Assembly (NCBI GenBank): GCA_958450365.1
Contig: CAUEEP010000742.1
Location: 4,817,001-4,881,000 of the forward strand
Origin: Mesorhabditis belari
Lineage: Eukaryota; Nematoda; Chromadorea; Rhabditida; Rhabditidae
Direction of reading: 5' to 3'
DNA: 64,000 bases
The translations under genes and the position numbers were made by a program. Under the pieces are notes generated by a model that was not told the DNA's origin, did no database searches, and saw only the letters and a list, made by a program, of their open reading frames with translations. This document shows positions 11,400 through 22,810 of this stretch, piece by piece; within the stretch, counting starts at the first letter, position 1; each line of letters begins with the position of its first letter.

Positions 11400-11640
11400 T
11401 ATTCTAAAACTCACACCAAGATAACGTCCTCAAAACTGGATTGAGAAACGACTAGGGTCAACACAAGAATCACCGTTGAAATGACGAGAGCCATCCAGGT
11501 GAATGTGAATGCCGGAAGTTATTAAATGCCAAATTCCTCGTTTTTCTTTACTTTAAAGATGCTGTCCATTGAGTGAACCAGTCTTGTGAGCTTTGCGTGG
11601 ATATGAATGAGTTCTTCGAGTTGAAATTTCTATAAAATGA
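11400..11640 (-). pseudogene. Possible fragment of a multipass membrane receptor-like gene
   Basis: On the minus strand, a stretch after TTTTATAG reads KFQLEELIHIHAKLTRLVHS and MDSIFK. About 30 bp downstream a hydrophobic stretch reads LPAFTFTWMALVISTVILVL with TLVVSQSSFEDVIL, followed by a GTGTGA donor-like site. The His/Leu helix followed by a hydrophobic segment is reminiscent of insect-type gustatory-receptor-like proteins, but the two parts cannot be joined in one frame with normal splice sites. It is probably a broken gene, or chance. The family assignment is weak. Confidence 0.25.
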
Positions 11641-12159
11641 GTGCCAAAAGACAGAAATATATACGTAATTGGGTATTGCAAAAGATAACTATGAATTGTG
11701 AAGCTATGTCAAATTATGGACTCTGCTAATCTTCTAGACCATTCGAAAAACCTATCCCTTGTTTATAAAGATATTTGAGTTTGTGCGGAAAAAAAAACTG
11801 GAAATCCTCCGAATCGCTTTGCACCATTTAGCAAAGAAAACTTTCCGCCACAATCATCAATTCTCACTTTTCTTTGATAATTTGCTTTCTATTTACACTT
11901 TCAACTCTTTTTATGTCTGAAAAGTTGCTGAAATTTCAAATTCAAAACATTAAAAATCTGCCAATCAGATAATTTGAGGGTAAATGAGGAAAAACAAACA
12001 AAAAAAAAGGGGAAAGTGTTTGCGCAAAACATTCCAGATTACAATCTTACAATCTAAACGAACGGGTAAGTTTCAAACATTTCTCAAAAAGAGATTTTTG
12101 TCTTTTTGTCAAAAGGAGATATAGATTTTTGTCTTTTTAGATATAGATTTTTGAATTTG

Positions 12160-13196
12160 GATTAAACAATGGATTAAACAACAATGGATTAAACAACAAC
12201 AATGGATTAAACAACAATGGATTAAACAACAATGGAACAACAACAACAATGGACAAACAACAATGGCACAACAATGGATTAACAACAATGGACAACAACA
12301 ATGGATTAAACAACATGGACACACAACAATGGATTAACCAATGGAACAACAACAATGGATTACAACAATGGAAACAACAAGGTAAGGCACAGGGTTAAAC
12401 GGGGGTAAACAACAATGGATTAAACAACAATGGAACAACAACAACAATGGATTAAACAACAATGGATTAAACAACAACAATGGATTAAACAACAATGGAA
12501 CAACAACAACAATGGATTAAACAACAATGGATTAAACAACAACAATGGATTAAACAACAACAATGGATTAAACAACAATGGAACAACAACAACAATGGAT
12601 TAAACAACAATGGAACAACAACAACAATGGATTAAACAACAATGGATTAAACAACAATGGATTAAACAACAATGGATTAAACAACAACAATGGATTAAAC
12701 AACAATGGAACAACAACAACAATGGATTAAACAACAATGGAACAACAACAACAATGGATTAAACAACAATGGAACAACAACAACAATGGATTAAACAACA
12801 ATGGAACAACAACAACAATGGATTAAACAACAATGGAACAACAACAACAATGGATTAAACAACAATGGAACAACAACAACAATGGATTAAACAACAATGG
12901 AACAACAACAACAATGGATTAAACAACAATGGATTAAACAACAAGGAAACAACAATGGATTAAACAACAACAATGGATTAAACAACAATGGAACAACAAA
13001 CAACAATGGATTAAACAACAATGACAACAGTAACAACAATGGATTAAACAACAATGGATAAACAACAACAATGGATTAAACAACAATGGATTAAACAACA
13101 ACAATGGATTAAACAACAACAATGGATTAAACAACAATGGAACAACAACAACAATGGATTAAACAACAATGGAAACAACAACAATGGATTAAACAA
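12160..13196. repeat. AACAACAATGGATTA minisatellite, about 1 kb
   Basis: Imperfect tandem array of AACAACAATGGATTAA and AACAACAATGGAACAACAAC units. Minus-strand reading frames through it (Leu/Phe/Cys/His repeats) are repeat artefacts. The edges are irregular (12161-12420), while the middle is more homogeneous. Confidence 0.95.
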
Positions 13197-13314
13197 ACTT
13201 AGGATTAAACAATACAGTTAGATCAAAATTCTTTTGTTGAACAAATGCTATTCAATAAGTGTACCTATGCTTTACTTGCTTTGACCATTCTACCTAGATT
13301 TGATCAGTGCTTAG

Positions 13315-13490
13315 TAGAGTGTGTTCCTCGCGAGTAAGTAATTACTCGAGTAAATTTGCATGAGTAATTTTTTACTCGATTAATAGCTCGAGTAATTGTC
13401 GAGTAATGCGTTTTCTAAAAAGTGCGCCTGCACGAAAAAAATATAGTAGCAATTTTTTGCGCAGGTTTTTTGAAAAAAATCATTTTTTTA
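13315..13490. mobile_element. MITE family G, truncated left end
   Basis: TAGAGTGTGTTCCTCGCGAG and the following ACTCGAG-rich stretch match the left ends of the elements at 17533 and 60877. Bases 13406-13490 match the internal part around 61045-61130. No right end is found before the GTTT repeat, so the copy is truncated. Confidence 0.75.
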
Positions 13491-13631
13491 TACGGAAATG
13501 CTTGGTTAGTTCGTTATTTTGTTTTTTTTTTTTGTTTAAAATCTTTTTTATTTAACAAACTCTCTTTTTTAGGAAAGAAAGAAGACGTCAACAATGAAAG
13601 AAAGAAAACAACAACTACAAGAAGCATAATT

Positions 13632-13792
13632 TCGTTTGTTTGTTTGTTTGTTTGTTTGTTTGTATGTTTGTTTGTTTGTTTGTTTGTTTGTTTGTTTGTT
13701 TGTATGTATGTTTGTTTGTTTGTTTGTATGTTTGTTTGTTTGTTTGTTCGTTTGTTTGTTCGTTTGTTTGTTCGTTCGTTTGTTTCGTTAAC
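13632..13792. repeat. GTTT tetranucleotide repeat
   Basis: About 40 units of TTTG with GTAT and GTTC variants. The Cys/Leu/Phe/Val reading frame spanning it is a repeat artefact. Confidence 0.95.
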
Positions 13793-14286
13793 TAAATTTT
13801 ACCGGGAGCACTGCTTGGGCAGTCTGCTAATATCGTATATCGTTCTTTTTCTTTCTTCTAAACAGTTCAACCAAAAGCTTATCATTTTCCCTTTTGATAG
13901 TTGATTGTTGTGAAACTCAACGAAGCATTGACCATCGAAAGGGGGAAAGCGATGGGTGAGAGGAATGGCAAGGTCATCCCTTCCATCCCATTCATTCATT
14001 TCAATCCATCAATTTTCTCACGAATCCCCTCATCCTTTTCCCTCAGTTTTTCGAACTAAACAATTTTTCTCCTTTTTCATTTTTGTCAAAACAAGTTAAT
14101 AGACAAATTTCTTTTCAGCTCTTCTTGGAATTTTTCTCGAAACTCAAAACTTTTCCTTGCTTTGAAAGCATTGAATCTTTTTTTTGGGAACTACTCTAAC
14201 CTTTTATTCTACTTTTGGGAACTTACTATTTGTATAGCACGATTATATATTCTTTATCTTTAACTCAACCAATTTCTTTTCCAGAT

Positions 14287-16817
14287 ATGGCTTGTGCCGC
14301 TTTTCTCCTCATCTTCACCGTCCTCGTCATTCTGCCAAATCTCTCAGAAAATGTGAGCAAGAGTAGCATAAAAAAGTTACAGGATTAGGTCGGTAATAAG
14401 AGAAGCTAGACTAGCCAGCATCTTTCTTTCTCTGAAAGCTGAAAATGCCGATTTCTATCTGTAGACAAAATTCCAGAGCAATTGGCTAAGAAAACGAAGG
14501 TGGAATTACAGGGTGTTCGGTAAAAAAAAGTGGTCTTTGGTTTGAGTCTGGAAAATTTTTCTCGCTGATTTTTCAAGGCTCATCGTGGTGTCAGAAGTGG
14601 TGTTGCCTCAGACGTTACACAACATTTGCTTGATTGCTGATTTTGTCAATAGGGGGTCAAGCATCAGCTGGCAAGCTCAAAATCTACGTATTCATGAAAA
14701 ACACACTTTTCAATTCCTCTTTTTCACCATAAATCTTTCTACTTTTTCTTTCTATTCAATTTGTTTTGATATTAGGATCTTGAGAATAAGAAACCCCCAA
14801 AAAGTCGGTCCTGGCCAAGCAGCAATAAGAGGATTTTCTCGTTTAAAAATCAATCATATTTTTAAGATTTTTGAAAGCAACCAATCCAATAATGCAAACT
14901 GAAATTGTGGCTAGAAAATTAAAAGAACAAAACTGTTCAACTGTTGAAATTGTTCATAAAGGTTTTTGCAACCTTTATGAACAGCTCATCGCAACCATGT
15001 AGCATGTGAAATAAATCTCGATTCGTGTATGGTAGCTGGTAACGATCGGTGGTGCGCACCTAAAACGCATAAATTCAAAACCACAGACCGCTAAGCATAC
15101 CTCAAAATTCAAGATTTCTATTCAATTCAACAAATTGAATAGAAAGAAAAAGTAGAAAGATTTGTGGTGAAATAAAGGAATTAAAAAGTCTGTTTTTCAT
15201 GAATACGTGGATTTTGAGCTCCCCGACCGATGCTTGTCCACAAAATCATCAAAAAACATCAACTTAATCTTGTTGTGTGATGTCTGAGGCAGCGCCTGAG
15301 GCAAAACCATTTTTGGCATCACGATGAGCCTTGAAAAAACAACAAGAAAATTTTTCCAAACTCAAACCGATGACCACTTTTTTTTACCGAACACCCTGTA
15401 GTTTCGGGTTGGAATTTTCCCATGTTGAGTCGACACGAACTTGGTTTCTAGCCGATCTTAGCCCACGTTGCCTTGTCTGGGCTTTCTTACAAATTCTAAG
15501 ATCCAGCTACAGTTTATGTAAATATCCTGCAACTTATCTAAACAATTTGACTTGAGTGTGCAAGTAACGGGGTCTGCGGTGGATATGGCGGTTGCCCTCC
15601 ACCCCCACAACCCTCATCATGTTCATGTCCTGGTTCGTATGGATGTGGACGATTTGGATGTTATCGAACGAGGGCAAGGGGTCAGTTTAAATAGAAATAT
15701 TGTAGCAATTAGAAAAACAAGATCAAAAATCGAAGGATCATTTTAGGATCAAAGCTTTTCGTGCCACACCGAAGCCGTTCGCGCATCTCGAAGCTCGAAG
15801 CAGACCGAGAAATACTAAGGAAAAAGTAGATTTAAAAAAAATTGAATGTAGATAAAAGAAAGATTTCTGATCACAAAGAGCGATTTTAAAATTTCAGACT
15901 GCAAGAGAAAACGCAAAGTGGATCGGATAATCTCCTTAGCGAAATCTCAGAGACAGCGGCCGCAATTCAAAGAAGTTCACATGGACAACCATTTGTAAGA
16001 AACAAAAGAATATAAAGATATATAAAGATATCAATATTAATTCAAATTTCAATCTGTTACTTTTAAAATTGACCTTTTTAGAACCCAAATCGAGCTTTCA
16101 TGGAGTGTTGCCTGGATCGAAAACTTCCGGATGCTTGCCTTCAAAAGTGCAACTTTAATTCGTACAATAAAGATGCGGTAAAGAAAAAAAAAATTCTATT
16201 GAATCAGTTAAATGAAAATCTAGTTAACAAAAATGTACTTCAAACAGGACGCATGCCCGCTTGCAGCCATGTCCGAGATTCAATTCTGCGCTGCAATGGT
16301 CAGTTTGTGAAAATTAGCGCATTATTTCTTGTCTATTTCATTTTACAGGGCCGTGATCACACCGAGTGCTGTGCTCGAAATGGAGTCACCACAACGCTAG
16401 CCGGCTCAAAATGTCTTCTCTTTTGTGATCAGAAACCTGGTAGAGTTCAAGGAACAGTTGAAAGTACAGTTGAAAGTACAGTTGAAAGAACAGTTCAATG
16501 TACAGTTCAAAGAAGAGTTGAAAGTACAGTTGAAAGAACAGTTGAAAGTACAGTTAAAAGTACAGTTCAATGTACAGTTCAAAGTACAGTTCAAAGTACA
16601 GTTTGAATCCCGTAAAATTTTGTATAGAAGAAAACATGAAGTCTTAAGAAAGCAAGAAATCAAGTCTTAAGTGATTATGATTCAAAAAAAGTAACTGAAA
16701 CTGTTTCCAGGCCGTGTCACTCCACTTGATCTCAGCTATGTTCCATGTTTTGATCGTTTTGAAAGCATGAAATCATGTTTCTGGCATGAGCTCTCTACAT
16801 TCTACAGAATTCGATAA
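14287..16817 (+). CDS. Secreted nematode DB-module protein
   Basis: Eight exons (14287-14352, 15557-15680, 15747-15825, 15898-15994, 16082-16177, 16224-16298, 16349-16439, 16711-16817) give 244 residues. A signal peptide (MACAAFLLIFTVLVILPNLS) is followed by a Cys/Gly/Pro segment, CASNGVCGGYGGCPPPPQPS with CSCPGSYGCGRFGCYR, a basic linker, then the DB module. The DB module reads NPNRAFMECCLDRKLPDACL, YNKDALTKMYFKQDACPL, FCAAMGRDHTECCARNGV, KCLLFCDQ, and ends YVPCFDRFESMKSCFWHEL. Proteins with this N-terminal CGG..PPPP region plus DB module are known mainly from nematodes; their function is not established. Exon 6 must start after AAAATCTAG at 16223 to keep LTKMYFKQDACPL. Intron 1 carries an 890-bp foldback transposon and intron 7 a 12-bp minisatellite. 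The ATG is 2 nt after TTTTCCAG. Confidence 0.9.
14509..15398. mobile_element. 890-bp foldback element with CAGGGTGTTCGG ends (TA target)
   Basis: Ends CAGGGTGTTCGGTAAAAAAA and TTTTTTTACCGAACACCCTG lie between TA dinucleotides (14507-14508 and 15399-15400). Inverted similarity extends inward for roughly 250-350 bp per arm, for example GGCTCATCGTGGTGTCAG against CATCACGATGAGCC. It looks like a Tc1/mariner-type non-autonomous element. The reading frame inside (14585-14902) shows no transposase motif. Confidence 0.8.
16440..16606. repeat. 12-bp minisatellite AGTACAGTTGAA in DB-gene intron 7
   Basis: About 14 units of (A)AGTACAGTTGAA/CAATGTACAGTT variants directly after the exon 7 donor. Reading frames on both strands through it are repeat artefacts. 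It does not disturb the splice sites. Confidence 0.9.
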
Positions 16818-16977
16818 ATTTCAAATCATTTCTTTAAACTTTTCCTTTCATCGATCCTCATTTTTAAATCTTTAAATGTTTCTTTCATCACTGTTTACTT
16901 TTATTTTGCTTTTTTTTTCTAGCTTTGTCTCAATTGATAAATAAATTAACAGATTAAATGCATAAGTTATTTCAACA

Positions 16978-17180
16978 TACCGTAAATACTGTAATAGTAC
17001 CCGACCCCCATAATGACAGTGTGGAGCGTCGCGTAGTCTAGCTTTGAACGAGCTTTTCTCGACACTGGTTTATGCTACAATGCGCGCTTAGGTATCAAAA
17101 ATAGCTGAAATTCAGAGCTATTGAATCTTTGATACCAAAGACGTATCCTGGATACGCTTTGATACCAAAGACTAGTAATC
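16978..17180. mobile_element. MITE family A, truncated
   Basis: The left end TACCGTAAATACTGTAATAG and the inner CTTAGGTATCAAAAATAGC match the family A element at 5046. The right half is missing and is replaced by repeated GATACCAAAGAC. Confidence 0.75.
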
Positions 17181-17548
17181 ATGTCCCTATTGTTTCAACA
17201 AAGATACACAAGCGCAAACGATCTAACTAGATCTAACTGATGTCCAAAGAATTGCACTAGAAGAATGTGTTTCCAATTTTGAACTCAAACTCTATTCCAC
17301 AAAACTCCTAATTCAAATCTCTAACCTTTTTTTAGAAAATATTGTTTTTTCTTTCTCAAATCATTTTTTTCTCTAACCTCTTATGCAAATATTTGTCTTC
17401 AGAACGGAAGTTCCCATCTCTTTCCTCAGAAAAATCTTGTTCACTTTTGAATTTCAAGAAATTCCCTCACATTCATTCTCTACATTCTTTGTTAGTGACA
17501 ATGTCCTGCAAAAAAAAGCCCAAACTTTTGCCTAAAGTGTGTTCCTCG

Positions 17549-17848
17549 TATACATTTCGAGTGTCCCCCCTGTGTCCCCCTTTTGCCCCCCTAAGTGTCC
17601 CCCTCAAAGTGTCCCCTTTTTGTCCCCCTAAAGTGTCCCCTTTAAGATGTTTCGAGTTCGATGCATTTGCCGATCATTGAGTTTAAAAAGTTAAAGCACA
17701 TTTGGAGAGCAATAAGTTGTGGTTTGATATGAAAAAAATAAGGGGGATACTAGGGGGGGACACTTTAGGGGGACAAAAAGGGGACACTTTGAAGGGGACA
17801 CTTAGGGGGGCAAAAGGGGGACACAGGGGGGGACACTCGAAATGTATA
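17549..17848. mobile_element. 300-bp foldback element of GTGTCCCC repeats nested in family G
   Basis: Inverted ends TATACATTTCGAGTGTCCCC and GGGGACACTCGAAATGTATA. It is flanked by the exact 8-bp duplication GTTCCTCG (17541-17548 and 17849-17856), which is one copy of the host element's own end sequence. The arms are built of alternating GTGTCCCCCT-type blocks. Confidence 0.88.
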
Positions 17849-18060
17849 GTTCCTCGCGAGTAATGCGTTTTTTAAAACGCACAATTGGGAAAAAATTACC
17901 GTACTTTTAGCAAAAAAATATTGCAAAAAAATGACGCAAAAATGACGAGCCCCGCATTATATACGACACTTTTTAAAGATACTCAGCCGTTTAACTGAAA
18001 ATTCCCTTCCAATGTAAAAAATGATTTTCTGCGAAAAAACCTGCCGCAAAAAATTGCCTT

Positions 18061-18360
18061 GGGGGTGGGACAAATGCGACCTTTTTTTTGCGCACCTGGA
18101 CATTTGCGCACCTTTTTTTTTGCTGGAAAAGGCTTTAGGCAAGGCCGTAGAGCTTCAAAAATGTTTTCATAGAAGGAAATCGTATGCGTAGATTCAGAAT
18201 TTCGACAAATCAGACCTCGCTGACACGTCAAATTTGGGCTAAAAGGCAAAAACTACGCAACTTAACGCTTTTCCTCAGTTTTTGCCTTTTAGCCCAAATT
18301 TAACGTGTCAGCGAGGTCTGATTTGTCGAAATTCGGAATCTACGCATACGATTTCCTTAT
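18061..18360. mobile_element. MITE family F (GGGACAAATGCGACC), right end missing
   Basis: Starts GGGGGTGGGACAAATGCGAC, has the central inverted pair CGCTGACACGTCAAATTTGG / CCAAATTTAACGTGTCAGCG, and stops abruptly at about 18360 before returning to family G sequence. It is a truncated copy of a six-member family. Confidence 0.8.
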
Positions 18361-18469
18361 TACTTTTTAGAAAACGCATTACTCGACAATTACTCGAGTA
18401 AAAAATGACTCATGCAAATTTACTCGAGTAATAATTACTTACTCGCGAGGAGCACACTCTACTTTTGCC

Positions 18470-19500
18470 ACCATTCCATCGATGTTTCTATTTGAAAATG
18501 ATTCTATTGACTTGCTCTTGACTTTCTTTTTCTCACCTATCTTTTCCCTATTTTCTCTTTTCTTTCTCAAAATGTGCACGCATTATTCCTTTTCCTGTTT
18601 TCTCTTCACAAAAATTGATCGACTGCGTGGAATTCATTGGGAATTCACACTCCCGACCAAAATCTATCCTTTTTGCTTTGCTACACTTTTTTTGCCTTTC
18701 AGTGTTTTGAAGTGTTACTCATTTTACTTGAGAAAAAAGGATTTAAACTATTTTTTTAAGGTCATAGAGTTCATTTATACTTTGAAAACTTGTTACTTTT
18801 GTTAGTAAAATCTTTTCATAAACTTATATCTGTGCACTTGTTATCTTCAAGTTTTCTTATTCAGTGTGCCGGATATGATCACTTTACCCACCAAATCGGA
18901 TTTCCGTTTGAAAAGATTGAGAGAAGTTGTTAAATTTTCGAGAAAGGGGTGACAAATCTCGGGAAAATCGTCTCAAGGCGGCCATCAGTCAGTTCACTTT
19001 TAAGGCGGGGAGAATTCGATTTCTGAAGAAGGAGAAGGAGAAGAGCGAGAAGATGGAGAAGAAGAAGGAGAAGGTGAAGAGGAAGGAGAAGGAGAAGGAG
19101 AAGATCGAGAAGAAGGAGAAGGAGGAGAAGATCGAGAAGATGGAGAAGAAGAAGGAGAAGGAGACTCCACACATACGGGGTGGGACTTGGAGGGACTTCT
19201 AGAGGGCAAAGGGTGAAGAGAATGAGTCCATTGGGGGTCGGAGGGGGGGTCCCATTTATGGAGATACCCCTTATCATCTTTTCACCTAAATGCGTCATCA
19301 TTTCACCTTTATTCAAAGGATTTTCGATCCCTACGTGCTTTAGATTAACTCAATTGCAAGAAATCTCTATTTTCACATACCGATTTTCACAAAACTTGCT
19401 TACAATATTCTTGATGGTTTATCTTTCCTCTGAAATTACGCATTGCATACATTGAGCTTCTTTTCTTACTTGGTAAAGGTTTCTCAAACCTTTTTACTTT
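18470..19500. other. Intergenic, low-complexity; no gene recognised
   Basis: T-rich sequence followed by a purine-rich AAGGAGAAGGAG array at about 19021-19170. That array yields long Lys/Glu and Ser/Pro reading frames on both strands, none with gene-like features. Confidence 0.6.
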
Positions 19501-19557
19501 TTACATATTTCTATCTTGCAGAACTACTAAAATGTGGAATTGGTTGATCAAGAGGGA

Positions 19558-19632
19558 ATGTGGTGTCATCCGTTGAAATACCTCTTCGTCTACCCATTTC
19601 TACCGCTCACCATAGCAAAATTTCTAAACTTG
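19558..19632 (+). CDS. Isolated possible first exon of a small membrane protein
   Basis: The exon reads MWCHPLKYLFVYPFLPLTIA then KFLNL and ends at a GTATGA donor. A TCTTGCAG acceptor-like site lies 38 bp upstream. No second exon could be joined with confidence: the exon at 21202 is out of phase if used as a continuation. It may be a chance open stretch. Confidence 0.22.
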
Positions 19633-20204
19633 GTATGATTTCTAAAGAAATTTTGTGGGGGAAAATAGTAATAAAAAAAAAACTCATCATCGATTCGTTA
19701 CATCGATTCTTTTTTTTTCCCATCCTTTAAAACTCATTAGTGTTCTCATTTTTTGTTTTGTTTTAAAAGAGCTCATCTAGACATTATCCCCTCCCCATTT
19801 CCCCCCTTATTACCCTTCAGAATTCACATTATGTGTCGCTTTAATGTTTTTTTTTTTTTGCGAAATGAACCAAACTAGATGCAAAAAAAATTGTGATGTA
19901 TCGTTAAAAAAAGCTGAAAAATTTTTAACTCTTTAACACTTTAAAGCTTTCTATGAGGGTGAAAAAATTGAAAATTCAGAAAAAATTTCACCTTTTCTGG
20001 GTTTTGTTCTCTTTTTCATTCATCTATTCATCGGGAATCGGGGAAAAGAAAAGAGGAAAGTGGCTGAATTCACGATTCAGAGATGCGAGGAAAGGAAAGG
20101 AAAGACAATAGGGTTTTGAAAACCCCAAAAATAAGAAACAAAGGATTTCTCGAATTTATGACTTTAACCAATTGAAATAGATAAATGAATAGATAAACTC
20201 TCTA

Positions 20205-20570
20205 AGTTCGGTTCCTTATCTCTCTAAATTTAGCTCCTTATCTCTCAAAGCTTGGTTCCTTATCTCTATAAATTTGGTTCCTTATCTCTCTAAGTTTGGT
20301 TCTTTATCTCCCTAAATTTGGTTCCTTATCTCTATAAATTGGGCTCCTTATCTCTCTAAATTTGGTTCCTTATCTCTCAAAGCTTGGTTCCTTATCTCTC
20401 TAAATTTAGCTCCTTATCTATCTAAATTTAGCTCCTTATCTATCTAAATTTAGCTCCTTATCTCCATAAATTTGGTTCTTTATCTCTCTAAGTTTGGTTC
20501 TTTATCTCCCTAAATTTGGTTCCCTATCTCTCTAAATTTAGCTCCTTATCTATCTAAATTTCAATCTATT
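20205..20570. repeat. 22-bp minisatellite TTATCTCTCTAAATTTGGTTCC
   Basis: About 16 imperfect units, with variants TTAGCTCC and AAGCTTGG. No coding content. Confidence 0.9.
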
Positions 20571-20910
20571 TCAATCTATCTATTTCAATTGAAATTGAAC
20601 CAATTGAAACCAATTGAACTAAGAATGCCTAAATCTCCCCAACTAATTTCATTTTTATTTAAAGCTTTTAAAAAGCCAATAGAATCATTTTGAAATAAAA
20701 AAAATCGATGAAATGGTGGCAAAAGTTTGAATTTTTTCGCAGGGCATCATTGTTATTGTTATTGTTAGCTGAAGTTATTGTCAATAATCTTGTCAATAAC
20801 TTCAGCTTTTTATCCAATTTATTTAGGTTTGGCAAATTCTGTGACATTTTATTAAGAATAATAAGAGATACAAAAAAATGACGTTTTCAAAATATTTTGT
20901 TGTAGTTGAG

Positions 20911-21025
20911 AACTTAACCCCCTCTGGAGGCATCCGGGCCAGATGCGTTATGGTGTAATGGTTAGCACAGTTGTCAGGTAAGCGGGGGGTCGCGGGTTTG
21001 ACTCCCGCGCGAGTTTTTTGATCTT
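20911..21025 (+). repeat. tRNA-derived SINE-like element, copy 3
   Basis: Leader AACTTAACCCCCTCTGGAG, A-box GTTATGGTGTAATGGTTAGC with a closed GTG/CAC D-stem, B-box GTCGCGGGTTTGACTCCCGC, then TTTTTTGATCTTCT. This is the best preserved of the three copies. The anticodon arm does not form, so it is not a functional tRNA. Confidence 0.65.
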
Positions 21026-21201
21026 CTCTACTTTTGAGATTGAGATTTTGAGACTCAGAATCTTCTAAACTCACCAATTTCAGTTCCTTCACGTCGAGAG
21101 TGTTGTTATCTGGCAGTTAACCTCTCTCCATCTCAACCATTCATTCATTTCATTTCTCATTCCATTTTGGTAAGAAATTCATCTCTCTATAAGTTTTGCG
21201 A

Positions 21202-22548
21202 ATGAATTTCAGCGATCTTGTCTCAATCGCTTTTCTTTTGATTTCTCTATGGTTCACGGTGCAGAAATTCTATTGGAAAAAAGTGGTGAGTGTCACAAAT
21301 TTGATTTTTTATTGATACCGTATTTCTTCGAATAGAAGACCGGGTAAAGAGTATCATCGCGTACTCCTGCGTAGCAGCCCTTTTTAAAATTTCTTTTCTG
21401 CATAAAAGCTTTCAATCAAGTGCTATAGGGCTGAAAAATGGCTCAAAAATCTGTTAGCTCATGTGGCATTTTTGAGTCATTTTTCAGCCCTATAGCACTT
21501 GATTGAAAGCTTTTATGCAGAAAAGAAATTTTAAAAAGGGCTGTTACGCAGGAGTACGCTATGATACTCTTTACCCGGTCTTCTATTCGAAGAAATACGG
21601 TAGATTTGATTTATTTAAACGTCGAATTTGATCTTAAATCATAAAAAAATCAATTTTCAAATTTAAATGAATCTCGAAAATTGATGAGCCATCTTTCAGG
21701 AGTGTTGCTTCAGTTTGTGCGGTTTTTTTTTCAATTTCATCTCATTGGCGGTAATTTTTGAGTCAAATTTTCAACATGGAATCATCTACAATATTTTGGT
21801 TCGTTTATATAGAAATTCTTTGATATAAGACTGGAAGTAAGTAAAGTGGAATGTTGATATTTTATTGTCTACATTTAAATCAATAGCCTGATGAGGTGAA
21901 CCTGTGTCAGGCCAACCATTGAGCTAAGTTTTGGGGTTGAGAATTGGGGTGAATGAATGAAAAGGATCGAGAAGTTGAGAAAAAAATAGGCTTGGGATGG
22001 TTCTGGATCGGTCACTCCCTTCAAGTAAGAAAAGAGGGACAAGGAGAAAAGTCAAGAACGGGAAAAAGCAATTATTTCTTTCTTTCCGAAGAAAAGCGCT
22101 TTCCTGACCATTTGCTTTTTGGTTCACTGAGGAAACAAATCTATAAATGCCACCCCCGGAAGCTAGTTTAATCGGAGAAAGGTCAAACTTTATGGGGAAC
22201 GGTTTGCATCAGTTCCTATAGGATTTTGTGACTCATCCTGGCTCATACTATTATATAGAAAGACAAAAGTAGTATCATAATATTACTAAAAGACTATTAC
22301 TACAGTACTTTTACTATATACAATTACTAGATCTTTTCTCTACAACTTTATTAAAGATCTAGAATCGAAACTCTGAATTGTTGATTTTCTCCTTTCAGTT
22401 CAACCATCTCCTCTCGATTTTCTCATGGATTTTTCTATTATGGTGGGCATGGATAAAAACAAAGAATACTGTGTCGAATCTTTTCATTTCCGAGTGGGGA
22501 TTTGCCACTGAAAATATTGAAATCGAGGCGCTACAAGATCATTTTTAA
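21202..22548 (+). CDS. Small multipass membrane protein, unrecognised
   Basis: Exons 21202-21285, 21700-21750 and 22399-22548 splice in phase to 94 residues: MNFSDLVSIAFLLISLWFTV with QKFYWKKV, then ECCFSLCGFFFNFISLA, then FNHLLSIFSWIFLLWWAWIK and a polar tail ending IEIEALQDHF. Three hydrophobic stretches suggest a multipass membrane protein with an acidic C-terminus. All three splice pairs are canonical, with CTTTCAG acceptors for exons 2 and 3. I recognise no family. Intron 1 carries a 287-bp MITE. It could be lineage-specific or a spurious model; the phase consistency argues for a real gene. Confidence 0.5.
21316..21602. mobile_element. MITE family B: TACCGTATTTCTTCGAATAG foldback element
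   Basis: A near-perfect 287-bp hairpin with ends TACCGTATTTCTTCGAATAG and CTATTCGAAGAAATACGGTA. The arms include GAAGACCGGGTAAAGAGTAT and CTCCTGCGTAGCAGCCC. It lies in intron 1 of the small membrane-protein gene. A second copy is at 59925-60208. Confidence 0.9.
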
Positions 22549-22672
22549 CTCTAATCACCGAATTTCAAGCTCGATTTCAAAGTCTAGCCACCAAAATTGA
22601 CTTTAATCTGTCGTTTATCTTAAGTGACGTCAGTCAAACAGTCAAAGGGTAATAGAGCACGAAGATAGAGTA

Positions 22673-22810
22673 TCGTTCTCTCGTTCTCTCGTTCTATCGT
22701 TCTATCGTTCTCTCGTTCTCTCGTTCTATCTTTCTATCGTTCTATCGTTCTATCGTTTTATCTTTCTATCGTTCTATCTTTCTATCGTTCTCTCGTTCTA
22801 TCGTTCTCCA
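22673..22810. repeat. TCGTTCTATCGTTCTC decamer repeat
   Basis: A tandem array of TCGTTCTA/TCGTTCTC/TCTTTCTA units just downstream of the small membrane-protein gene. Confidence 0.9.

Larger units (their letters stand above)
17533..18461. mobile_element. MITE family G (CTCGCGAGGAACACACTCTA ends) with two nested insertions
   Basis: The left end TAAAGTGTGTTCCTCG (interrupted) and the right end CTCGCGAGGAGCACACTCTA are flanked by an exact 8-bp duplication, CTTTTGCC, at 17525-17532 and 18462-18469. That is a hAT-like signature. Inside lie a 300-bp element at 17549-17848 and a truncated family F element from 18061. No transposase is present. Confidence 0.85.

Noticed and set aside
12109..13137. 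Cys/His/Leu-rich minus-strand reading frames that look like zinc-ribbon repeats
   Set aside because: They are a translation of the AACAACAATGGATTA minisatellite; there are no splice sites and no flanking coding sequence.
13422..13904. 160-residue reading frame with Cys-Leu-Phe-Val repeats
   Set aside because: It is made by the GTTT repeat; the N-terminal part is transposon sequence.
18927..19316. Lys/Glu-rich plus-strand and Ser/Pro- or Leu-rich minus-strand frames
   Set aside because: All derive from the same AAGGAGAAG array. There is no start context, domain or splice evidence.
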